In this document: one piece after another, positions 1 through 6,490 of the stretch
Layout: every line of letters starts with the position of its first letter
How positions within the stretch are numbered: position 1 is the stretch's first letter
NCBI GenBank assembly: GCA_910585645.1
Contig: CAJUFP010000084.1
Location: forward strand, 1 to 22,179
DNA length: 22,179 bases
Direction: 5' to 3'
Source of the DNA: an uncultured Hungatella sp.
GTDB lineage: Bacteria; Bacillota; Clostridia; Lachnospirales; Lachnospiraceae
The notes under the pieces: generated by a model
The model's input: only the letters and a program-made list of their open reading frames with translations
Told to the model about the DNA's origin: nothing
The model's database searches: none
Position numbers and translations under genes: made by a program

Positions 1-62
1 TTTTATCCACTTTTTTTAATTTTGGTAATATTTCAAATTTGCTCAATTATAGTTAATAATAA
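1..62 (+). promoter_or_regulatory. CRISPR leader (partial)
   Basis: This AT-rich, T-run-rich stretch directly precedes the first intact repeat. The degenerate repeat lies at the other end of the array, so this side is the leader, where transcription starts and new spacers are added. Only 62 bases are present. In type I-E loci the cas operon usually lies upstream of this leader, so cas genes are expected off the left edge. No promoter hexamers were assigned. Confidence 0.6.
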
Positions 63-517
63 GTGTTCCCTGCGGGTGCAGGGGTGATCCTAAATCGCAT
101 AACATGTCGGGCGATTTTCAATGGTGTTCCCTGCGGGTGCAGGGGTGATCCCATAAAGCTATAGAGCGCATAAAGATGGCGTCAGTGTTCCCTGCGGGTG
201 CAGGGGTGATCCTATGGTGCTTGCTTCCGGGAACAGAGCCTATATGTGTTCCCTGCGGGTGCAGGGGTGATCCCATTTGCTTTTAGATGGCAGCTGGCAG
301 CCGGATGTGTTCCCTGCGGGTGCAGGGGTGATCCTCCCCGGACAGCATGTTGAATGTGATCAGGATAGTGTTCCCTGCGGGTGCAGGGGTGATCCTGGAC
401 TCCTTCCAGTGACATGAACCGGATAGAGGTGTTCCCTGCGGGTGCAGGGGTGATCCTATTAAGACTGAATCCATACTCTCCCAACTTAGGTGTTCCCTAC
501 GGGTGTAGAGGTGATCC
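63..517 (+). CRISPR. Type I-E-like CRISPR array, 8 repeats and 7 spacers
   Basis: Repeats of 28 bp start at 63, 124, 185, 246, 307, 368, 429 and 490, at a strict 61-bp period, with seven spacers of exactly 33 bp. The repeat begins GTGTTCCC and ends GGGGTGATCC, with an internal stem CCCTGC/GCAGGG. This matches type I-E repeats (E. coli begins GTGTTCCC) and particularly the 28-bp GTGATCC-ending repeats of Gram-positive I-E systems. Repeats 1-7 are identical. The last repeat (490-517) has three substitutions, at 499, 506 and 509, marking the trailer end. The base after each repeat is always T or C. The subtype is assigned from the repeat alone because no cas gene is visible. Confidence 0.97.
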
Positions 518-646
518 TGAATGATAAAACGTATTCAATGAATAACATGTCGGTTTTACAGCTCTTCGAATCTGCGTGATACTTTATACAAATGGAGATA
601 CTTCTACATCGATTCTCGGAATCTTGCATCCGGGGTATGGTATTTC
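518..646. other. Intergenic stretch between CRISPR trailer and IS66 remnant
   Basis: This is a 129-base, AT-rich, non-coding stretch after the degenerate repeat. There is no further repeat copy and no convincing reading frame. It ends where a GTAAGCG sequence, typical of IS66-family ends, begins at 647. Confidence 0.5.
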
Positions 647-680
647 GTAAGCGATGAATAACCCACCATCATCCATCGCT
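647..680. repeat. Probable IS66-family terminal inverted repeat
   Basis: The sequence GTAAGCGATGAATAACC begins at 647, downstream of the minus-strand IS66 TnpC fragment. IS66-family ends characteristically begin GTAAGCG, so this is probably the tnpC-proximal end of the element. The same stretch has a 7-bp dyad, AGCGATG at 650-656 and CATCGCT at 674-680. The other end is not present because the element is truncated at about 1190. If the boundary is right, the 8-bp target duplication would start at 639-646, but its partner is lost. Confidence 0.5.
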
Positions 681-713
681 ATAAAAAATTCATTGCCAAA
701 ATAGAGGGCATGA

Positions 714-1193
714 TCAGACTGGCATCTGCCCCCGGTTTTCGGGCGTCTCAGTTTCCGTATTCATTACCCCACAACAGCGCTCCTTTATGAATTCACTCCA
801 TGGCATCATTGCTTCTACGCCTGCGGGCTTATGTTTGTTGTCCGGCATATATAGCAATAACGTATAGAGGTATTGGAATACGTTCAGGTGGTTTGCCTTC
901 GCTGTTTCTACAAGGCTGTATATAATGGCGCTTGATTTTGCGCCGTTTACACTGTTATGGAACAGGAAATTCTTTCTTCCGATTCCATAAGCTTTCGAAC
1001 AACGCTCCACGCGGTTGTTCGAAATCTCACATCTCCCGTCTAACAGATAGTTTTCCAGCAGTTCCTGGTGGTTATTTGTGTAATTCACTGCTTTCTGAAG
1101 CTTGCTCCCTCCAAACGGCTTTACCGTCCCAAGCCACTTCCAAAAATCATCCTATACAGGAACTTCCAGCTCAAGACGCCTGCTCATGCGTTT
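714..1193 (-). pseudogene. IS66-family transposase (TnpC), C-terminal fragment
   Basis: Translation of 1088-714 gives the typical IS66 C-terminal signature: YLLDGRCEISNNRVER, then GRKNFLFHNS, then YSLVETAKANHLNVFQYL, which belong to the DDE_Tnp_IS66 and IS66 C-terminal domains. The frame continues upstream past a TAG codon at 1154-1152 into DDFWKWL and SKLQKAVNY, which are also IS66-like, so the fragment once extended further. It begins abruptly near 1190, where it abuts the C-terminus of an unrelated transposase. The N-terminal catalytic part, tnpA and tnpB are absent, so this is a dead remnant. The first open codon after the nonsense position is a GTG at 1088. Confidence 0.85.
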
Positions 1194-2502
1194 CTACGCA
1201 TCCATGGCTGCTGCCGAATGGATACGCAATCGCTTCATATCAAGATCATTTTTGAGGTCATCGAAGCATTTCTCAACAGCGTCCTTATTGCGATACACCT
1301 CAAGAGCTTTCCTCTTGTCCTTGATATGGTTGCTTACAAGCACGAACCAGCCAATATGGTTCCTTTTATGCCTGCTGATGGCTTCCTCATTGTAATCCAC
1401 GCGGATGCCCCTTATAGGTGTTTGGTGAACCAGAAAGAACTTATCGTAATAAGAGGCATGTTCCTTTACGTGCCTGCCAGACACAAGTTCTTCATAACAA
1501 CAATATAGGATATGGTCAAAATTCCTTTCGTCCGTCGCCGCCTTGAAACTATCATGATAGACGTGGATATAGAACCGATGCCCTTTCCACGTGGAAGATT
1601 CTGTGACCGCGTACAGTTCGTCCCCAAAAACCGCGCAGTAGTTGTGGTGTGAACGGATACGGTCCCTGTGACGTTCTACGGCCTTGCAGGCGAAACCGAC
1701 CGTAAAAGGCGCTCCGACCAGGAACTTCTTATGGCTGGCATACATTGCATCAAGGTTTGGTTCACTATAAAAGCCTTTATCCATGACAAAATAATAGGTC
1801 GGGCTGTCCAAAACAGATATGCCAGGCTGTCCTCCAGAGTATTCACATCCTTTACGCTGCCTGGAATGATCCTGTAATACACAGCGGCATATGGGAAATG
1901 ACGCCGGTGAGCATAAGGAGGTTGATCTGGGGCAGTTTTTCTCCGTCACGGTTGTATTCCCAACGGACAAAGTCGATCCATTCGCTGTAGGAGGATACAC
2001 TGGTGATATCCATTGCGTAGACGTCATTTTGGCGATGTACATCAATCCACTTGCTAAAGAAGTTCTGCTGTAGTGTAGACGTGATTCTTACGAAGAGTTC
2101 GCTTACCCTCTGGCTTGCAAGCGGGCAACGGCATGGCGATGGAAACATCCGCTGCCACTGTTCAAGGTGGCACAATGCTCCGCCTTCGCTGATAAGGTAA
2201 TAGGCGCATGTCAATATACATTTCCAGTCATCCGGAAAAACCGCCGCAAGCGGTGCCGCCAGCCCTATGTCCGAAACAGCCTTATCCAAAAGGGACTGTA
2301 TGCCAGTGTTTTCAACAACGCAGCAGCCAGCAGGTTCTTTGGTTTCAGCCCTTTTGCGGGCGATATCGCCTTTCCTGCGATGGGAACCACTTCGCCTGTT
2401 GCTAAGCCGCAAAATAGTGCTGTAAACGGCAAAAGACGATTCATAGGAAAACGAAAAAAGAAGATTTGACAGATAGGGATTTTGCCTGTATACTCTTATC
2501 AT
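1194..2502 (-). pseudogene. IS4/IS1634-type DDE transposase, frameshifted and truncated
   Basis: Three reading frames together give one transposase. The first segment contains LLDKAV, CAYYLISEGGAL and the first-Asp region AMDITSVSSYSEW followed by YNRDGEKLPQINLLML. The second contains YYRIIPGSVKDVNTLEDSL. The third contains FVMDKGFYSEPN and, near the end, YRNKDAVEKCFDDLKNDL, which resembles the YREK region of IS4-superfamily enzymes. Frames change at an ACACA run (1879-1883, apparently two extra bases) and an A-run at 1810-1813 (apparently one missing base). Its C-terminus is lost at about 1194, where IS66 sequence begins in the same frame. The N-terminal part before about residue 60 may also be out of frame, since an alternative frame there reads ATGEVVP. 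It cannot be functional. Confidence 0.85.
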
Positions 2503-2600
2503 AGACTTCGCCGGAGTTCTTTCCGGCAGAGTATGCAGGTTCTGTTATCGTGCTGTGATTACAGCGGACATTCCATAGCAGATAGGGATACAAAAAACGG

Positions 2601-2629
2601 TTGAGCTGCATGGGGCAAACGGTTATAAT
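2601..2629 (+). promoter_or_regulatory. Sigma-A promoter for the Rpn-like nuclease
   Basis: A -35 TTGAGC (2601-2606) and a perfect -10 TATAAT (2624-2629) are separated by 17 bp. The predicted start is about 80 bases upstream of the nuclease ATG at 2719. Confidence 0.7.
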
Positions 2630-2679
2630 GGTGGTAGTGAAAGTGACAGAAGAATGTCTGAAATTGCTCTCATCATTCT

Positions 2680-2708
2680 CCTTTCCCCGTGGACACACAG
2701 AGGAAAGG
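2680..2708 (+). promoter_or_regulatory. Hairpin overlapping the ribosome binding site
   Basis: CCTTTCC (2680-2686) is fully complementary to GGAAAGG (2702-2708), with a 15-nt loop. The 3' arm is part of the purine-rich ribosome site AGGAAAGGGG just before the ATG at 2719, so folding would hide it. Seven base pairs is modest, so this is a candidate translational control element only. Confidence 0.4.
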
Positions 2709-2718
2709 GGATGGATGA

Positions 2719-3585
2719 ATGATTATTTCACCGAAATACGATGATTTTCTGAAAAGGATGTTTCACAATCAGGTAGTGCTGAGGTATTTTATCGGCGACA
2801 TGCTGGGGATACCCCAGAAGGATATCCGCACAGTGCGGCTAAGGAATACGTTTCTGTGGCGCAGATACCGGAAACAGAAGCTGGGGATCGTGGATGTGCT
2901 TGCGGAACTGAACGACGACACAAAGATAAATATTGAGTTGCAGATAAAGGTGATCCACAACTGGGCCAAACGGCAGCTGTACTATCTGTGCAGGCTGTAC
3001 GGGGAGGAGCTGAGTCGCGGAGAGGACTATGGGCAGCTGAAAAAGTGTGTGGGGATCAGTATCCTGGACTTCAATCTCAGCGACAGGGGGAAGTACCATA
3101 CGGTTTACCGGCTGAGGGATGACGACGGAAATTTGTTTTCCGACATGCTGGAGATCCATGTGCTGGAGCTGAACAAGGAATTGACGGGCCAGGGGGAAGT
3201 GGAGAACTGGATCCGGTTTTTTAACGCGAAGACGGAGGGAGACTTGGAGATGATAGGGACAAAGAATCCGGGAATTGCGGAAGCAGTAAGGGAGCTGCGC
3301 GGGATGAGCATGAGCCGTCCGTTGCGCCAGATGTATGAGGCTCATATGAAAAGGGTGCATGATGAGAGGGCCAGGGAGCAGTATGTTAGGCGGGAAGGGG
3401 AAGTGATTGGGGAGATCAGAGGAATGGTGAAGGGGGAGACGCAAATGGCAGAACTGATCACCCGGCTGATGACGGATGAGCGCCAGGAGGACGCTTTGCT
3501 GGCGGCCAGGGATGAAGAGGCCAGAAAGCGGTTCTACAGGGAGTATGGCATGACAAAGGCGCTGAGGGAGGAAGATCGGTTCTGA
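2719..3585 (+). CDS. Rpn-family recombination-promoting nuclease / PD-(D/E)XK nuclease family transposase
   Basis: This 288-aa protein has the layout of the PDDEXK_2 (PF12784, Rpn/YhgA-like) family. It opens with SPKYDDFLKRMF. The likely nuclease core is K54 and D59 (KLGIVDVLAEL), followed by E73 and Q75 in INIELQ, with the conserved R85 and YY (88-89) and then ISILDF around 113-118. Family members are Mg-dependent DNA endonucleases linked to RecA-independent recombination and are often annotated as transposases without IS ends. The C-terminal third (about 200-288) is charged and helical, as is common in this family. The ATG at 2719 follows a strong purine-rich ribosome site. It has its own promoter and lies next to IS debris and a CRISPR array, suggesting an accessory locus. 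Its biological role is uncertain. Confidence 0.85.
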   Translation: MIISPKYDDFLKRMFHNQVVLRYFIGDMLGIPQKDIRTVRLRNTFLWRRYRKQKLGIVDVLAELNDDTKINIELQIKVIHNWAKRQLYYLCRLYGEELSRGEDYGQLKKCVGISILDFNLSDRGKYHTVYRLRDDDGNLFSDMLEIHVLELNKELTGQGEVENWIRFFNAKTEGDLEMIGTKNPGIAEAVRELRGMSMSRPLRQMYEAHMKRVHDERAREQYVRREGEVIGEIRGMVKGETQMAELITRLMTDERQEDALLAARDEEARKRFYREYGMTKALREEDRF

Positions 3586-3631
3586 CGGAGTGTGTGCATG
3601 TTTATCCTGCGGGAGATGAGCCAGGTTTCCT

Positions 3632-3755
3632 GTTCTATAAGAAAGTTCGTCCTATAGAACAAAAACGCACCGCTTAGGATGCGCACTGCGCGCATAAGGA
3701 AAACGGCTGCTGTCGCAGCCGCGCTCCGGCGCGAGAGTCCGGTCTGCCGGACTCT
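3632..3755 (+). ncRNA. Run of five stem-loops, candidate structured RNA
   Basis: Five successive inverted repeats fill this non-coding stretch. They are GTTCTATA/TATAGAAC (3632-3639 with 3653-3660), ATGCGC/GCGCAT (3679-3684 with 3690-3695), CGGCTGC/GCAGCCG around a TGTC loop (3704-3710 with 3715-3721), GCGC/GCGC (3721-3724 with 3729-3732), and the terminator stem AGAGTCCGG/CCGGACTCT (3734-3742 with 3747-3755). It could be a structured 3' UTR, an independent small RNA, or a decayed palindromic element. I do not recognise a known RNA family. Confidence 0.35.
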
Positions 3756-3762
3756 TTGTTGT
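3734..3762 (+). terminator. Rho-independent terminator after the nuclease gene
   Basis: A perfect 9-bp GC-rich stem (AGAGTCCGG/CCGGACTCT) has a 4-base loop TCTG and is followed by a short T-rich tail (TTGTTG). It probably ends the nuclease transcript or the hairpin-rich RNA before the RNA-repair gene. The tail is not pure T, so efficiency is uncertain. Confidence 0.6.
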
Positions 3763-3837
3763 CAAGACTCCTGTGAATACTCACGGGCATTTGGCCAGTG
3801 CCCCGAAGGATTTGACTGAGAAAAAGGAAGGAGAACT

Positions 3838-6027
3838 ATGAGGGTATTGCTTTTATTGAGAGGGTGCGCCGGCTGCGGTAAGACCACCTGGATTGAACGG
3901 CAGGGATTAAAGCCCTACGCCCTGTCTGCGGACGACATTCGGCTTCTGTGTCAGAGCCCGGTTCTTGGGGCTGACGGGACGGAGAGTATCAGCCAGGCCA
4001 ATGACCAGGTGGTGTGGAAGATTTTGTTTAAGCTTCTGGAGGTGAGGATGGAGAAGGGGGAGTTTACGGTTATCGACGCCACCAACTCCAGAAGTTCCGA
4101 GATCAACAAGTACAAAAATCTGTGCAAAACCTACCGGTACCGCATGTACTGTGTGGATTTTACGGACATTCCCATAGAGGAGGTAAAGAGGAGAAACGCA
4201 GGCAGAGAGCCTCTTAAGCGGGTTCCCGAAAGGGCCATAGACAAGATGTATTCCAGATTCCGGACCCAGAAGGTCCCCTCCGGCGTCAAGGTCATAAAGC
4301 CGGATGAGCTGGATACGGTGTGGCTGAAGCTGCGGGATCTGTCGGAGTATAAAAGGATACACCACATCGGGGACATTCACGGATGCAATACGGTTGTGCA
4401 GGAGTATCTAAAATCCCAGGGCGGCATCAAGGACGACGAATTTTACATTTTTCTGGGTGATTACATAGACAGGGGGATTGAGAACGGGGAGACGGTGAAT
4501 TTTCTGATCTCCATAAAGGACAGAAAGAACGTGCTGCTTCTGGAGGGGAACCACGACCGCTGGCTGTGGCTTTACGGCAATGACTGTCCGGGCCGCTCCC
4601 GGGAATTTGAGCTGGTCACAAAGCCGGAGCTTGATAAGGCCGGGGTGGATAAAAAGGAGATCCGGCAGCTGTACCGGAAAATGGGCCAGTGCGCTTACTA
4701 TCAATACGGGGACAAAATCTTCCTTGTGACTCATGGGGGATTAAGCCGCGTGCCTGACAACCTGACCCTGACTGCCACGGACCGGCTGATCCACGGCAGC
4801 GGGGATTACAATGAGTTTGAGCGGGCGGCGGACACATTTGCAAGGCTTATGCCGGATCATGTGTATCAGATCCACGGCCACAGGAACACAAAGCAGGTTC
4901 CCGTAAGCCGGGACGGACGGGTGTTCAACCTGGAGGGCCAGGTGGAGTTCGGCGGATGTCTTCGGTGCGTCCAGGTGGACCGGGAGGGGATCCACAGGCT
5001 GGAAATTCCCAACCGGGTGTTTAAAAGGCTCCAGGCGCCCCACAGCCAGGGGAGCGGGGTCAGCGTCAAGGAGGCCATTGAGGCCCTGCGGAAGAACCGG
5101 TTTGTGGAGGAGAAGCGGTTCGGCAATATTTCCTCCTTCAATTTTACCAAGGACGCCTTTTACCAGAAGGCGTGGGATGAGCAGACCACCAGGGCCAGGG
5201 GACTGTACCTGGACACGGTGAAACATAAGGTGGCGGCCAGGGCCTATGAGAAGTTTTTTAACATCAATGAGCGGCCGGAGACCCGGTTTGAGATGCTGAA
5301 ATTCCAGCTTACGTTTCCGGTGACGGCTTTTGTCAAGGAGAACGGATTTCTGGGGATCGTAAGCTACAATGAATATGAGGACGAGCTGTTTATCGCCACC
5401 AAGTCCACCACAGGAGGGCCTTTTGCCCGGTGGCTTGAGGAGATGATGCGGGAAACCATTTCCCATGAAAATCTTGAGAAGATGAAGGTTTACGCAAAGG
5501 AGCAGGGGGTTACGTTTGTGTTTGAGTGCGTTGACATGGTCCATGACCCCCATATTATTGAGTACCCCAAGAGCCGTCTGGTGCTGCTGGACATTATCTA
5601 CAATCAGCTGGAATTTGCCAGATACGGGTATGAGGACATGGTCCATGTGGCTGACAGCCTGGGGCTGAACCACAAGGAGAAGGCCTGTGAGATCGGCTGC
5701 TGGCAGGAATTTTTCGACTGGTATCAGGAAGTGACCCAGGAGGACTATGAGTATCAGGGGAGAAAGATTGAGGGCTTTGTCATTGAGGACGGGGACGGGT
5801 ACATGACTAAGTTAAAGCTGGCCTACTACAATTTCTGGAAATTTATGCGGGGTGTGGCCCGTGAGGCCATCCAGAAGGGGTATATTAAGCGGACAGGAGC
5901 CCTTGCGACGCCGGAAGCCAACGAATTTTACGGGTGGGTGAGAACCCTCCATGAGCGGGAGGACAGGGAGGAGATTCCAAAAGACATCTGCGCTCTCAGG
6001 CGGATGTTTTATGAGGCCATGGAGTAA
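3838..6027 (+). CDS. Fused RNA-repair enzyme: polynucleotide kinase, metallophosphatase and T4 Rnl1-like RNA ligase
   Basis: The 729-aa product has three catalytic modules, so it should heal and seal broken RNA ends, for example cleaved tRNA. (1) Residues 1-165: a P-loop kinase with GCAGCGKTT at 9-17 and DATNS at 80-84, expected to phosphorylate 5'-OH ends. (2) Residues 173-390: a calcineurin-like phosphatase with GDIHG 178-182, GDYIDRG 207-213, GNHD 237-240, H299 and HGH 346-348, expected to remove 3' or 2',3'-cyclic phosphates. (3) Residues 400-729: a nucleotidyltransferase with motif I KENG (K500), motif III around E563 (FVFECVDM), motif IV EGFVIE (645-650) and motif V KLK (658-660), resembling T4 RNA ligase 1. 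The module order parallels bacterial Pnkp, but the ligase looks Rnl1-like and no Hen1 methyltransferase is adjacent. The ATG follows GGAAGGAGAACT. All key motifs appear intact. Confidence 0.88.
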   Translation: MRVLLLLRGCAGCGKTTWIERQGLKPYALSADDIRLLCQSPVLGADGTESISQANDQVVWKILFKLLEVRMEKGEFTVIDATNSRSSEINKYKNLCKTYRYRMYCVDFTDIPIEEVKRRNAGREPLKRVPERAIDKMYSRFRTQKVPSGVKVIKPDELDTVWLKLRDLSEYKRIHHIGDIHGCNTVVQEYLKSQGGIKDDEFYIFLGDYIDRGIENGETVNFLISIKDRKNVLLLEGNHDRWLWLYGNDCPGRSREFELVTKPELDKAGVDKKEIRQLYRKMGQCAYYQYGDKIFLVTHGGLSRVPDNLTLTATDRLIHGSGDYNEFERAADTFARLMPDHVYQIHGHRNTKQVPVSRDGRVFNLEGQVEFGGCLRCVQVDREGIHRLEIPNRVFKRLQAPHSQGSGVSVKEAIEALRKNRFVEEKRFGNISSFNFTKDAFYQKAWDEQTTRARGLYLDTVKHKVAARAYEKFFNINERPETRFEMLKFQLTFPVTAFVKENGFLGIVSYNEYEDELFIATKSTTGGPFARWLEEMMRETISHENLEKMKVYAKEQGVTFVFECVDMVHDPHIIEYPKSRLVLLDIIYNQLEFARYGYEDMVHVADSLGLNHKEKACEIGCWQEFFDWYQEVTQEDYEYQGRKIEGFVIEDGDGYMTKLKLAYYNFWKFMRGVAREAIQKGYIKRTGALATPEANEFYGWVRTLHEREDREEIPKDICALRRMFYEAME

Positions 6028-6058
6028 GTGACCGGCACATAGAGCTTACAGGGAGGGG

Positions 6059-6293
6059 ATGGACATGAGGAGGGGAGGAGGGCCGCTTTCGCACAGTCTG
6101 CAGAGACTGTGAGGGGAAGCCGCTTACAGAGGAAGAGTTTTACGGGTTTGCAAAAAACTACTACGGCGGTATGGGATTTGTCGAAAGGACCGCAAGGTTT
6201 AAGTGGGAGGATACGGAGCCCATTTGGACCATGAGTGAGGAGGAGGCAGAGGAGGTGCTTAGGGAGGTCTGCTCACGGTTTTTGATTGAGTGA
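6059..6293 (+). pseudogene. Small frameshifted reading frame downstream of the RNA-repair gene
   Basis: A frame open from 6069 to the TGA at 6291-6293 reads like real protein: a CRDC motif, EEEFYGFAKNYYGGMGF, RFKWEDTEPIW and a C-terminal amphipathic stretch EEEAEEVLREVC. It has no start codon in frame before an internal ATG at 6171. A well-placed ATG (6059, after GGGAGGGG) is in a different frame, and removing one G from the G-run at about 6071-6074 joins the two into a protein of about 77 aa. It is therefore either a pseudogene, a sequencing error in a homopolymer, or a shorter gene starting at 6171 (40 aa). The family is not recognised. It lies 31 bases after the RNA-repair gene and may be co-transcribed. 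Confidence 0.4.
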
Positions 6294-6301
6294 GAAATAC
6301 A

Positions 6302-6330
6302 TTGACAGCCTTTTTCTTTCGTTATATACT
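6302..6330 (+). promoter_or_regulatory. Sigma-A promoter for the ABC exporter operon
   Basis: Consensus -35 TTGACA (6302-6307) and -10 TATACT (6325-6330) are separated by 17 bp. The start would be about 150 bases before the ATPase ATG at 6491, leaving a long structured leader. Confidence 0.8.
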
Positions 6331-6376
6331 GATAGTCCCTTTAAAAAAGGGTCAACCAAATATTTTACCAGGGTAA

Positions 6377-6437
6377 TTCCATGGCAGCGGGGCGGTTTGG
6401 CCGCCGGATTCATCATCCGGCGGCGACGTCCATGGAA
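6377..6437 (+). promoter_or_regulatory. Structured 5' leader of the ABC exporter operon
   Basis: An outer 8-bp helix TTCCATGG (6377-6384) pairs with CCATGGAA (6430-6437). It encloses a perfect 10-bp hairpin GCCGCCGGAT (6400-6409) and ATCCGGCGGC (6415-6424) with a TCATC loop. No T-run follows, so it is not a simple terminator. It lies in the transcribed leader between the promoter at 6302-6330 and the ATPase start. It may be a cis-regulatory RNA or transcript-stabilising structure; no known riboswitch class is recognised. Confidence 0.5.
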
Positions 6438-6490
6438 GACCGGACCGACTTGGCAAGATATGAAAATATTACTACCAGGAGGAAGCAGCT

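Larger units (their letters stand above)
2503..2718. other. Intergenic region upstream of the Rpn-like nuclease
   Basis: This is a non-coding stretch between transposase debris and the nuclease gene. It holds a good promoter at 2601-2629 and a hairpin over the ribosome site at 2680-2708. The left half (2503-2600) has no recognised feature, and no terminal inverted repeat of the IS4-type element could be assigned. Confidence 0.6.
3586..3837. other. Intergenic region between nuclease and RNA-repair gene
   Basis: This 252-base region contains the five-hairpin run (3632-3755). It also has a further imperfect dyad, GGGCA and TGCCC, around 3785-3803, just before the ribosome site GGAAGGAG of the next gene. 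No confident promoter hexamers were found for the RNA-repair gene. Confidence 0.5.

Noticed and set aside
212..484. Minus-strand reading frames across the CRISPR array
   Set aside because: They are produced by translating the repeats and show the repeat unit as a periodic peptide; there is no independent coding evidence.
99..553. 12-base match ATAACATGTCGG shared by spacer 1 (99-110) and the trailer region (542-553)
   Set aside because: By rough count, a 12-base match between any spacer and either strand of this window is expected about once by chance; it does not extend and has no repeat beside it.
3766..3803. TGTGAATACTCACGGG near the RNA-repair gene as another MITE end
   Set aside because: It shares only TCACGGG with the element terminus and lacks the GTTAC outer end, so the similarity is too short.
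4741..5673. 310-aa minus-strand frame opposite the RNA-repair gene, and similar long shadows opposite telA-pseG (16299-14980) and the sugar-binding protein (18695-17568)
   Set aside because: These high-GC antisense frames lack motifs and ribosome sites, while the opposite strand carries well-supported domains.
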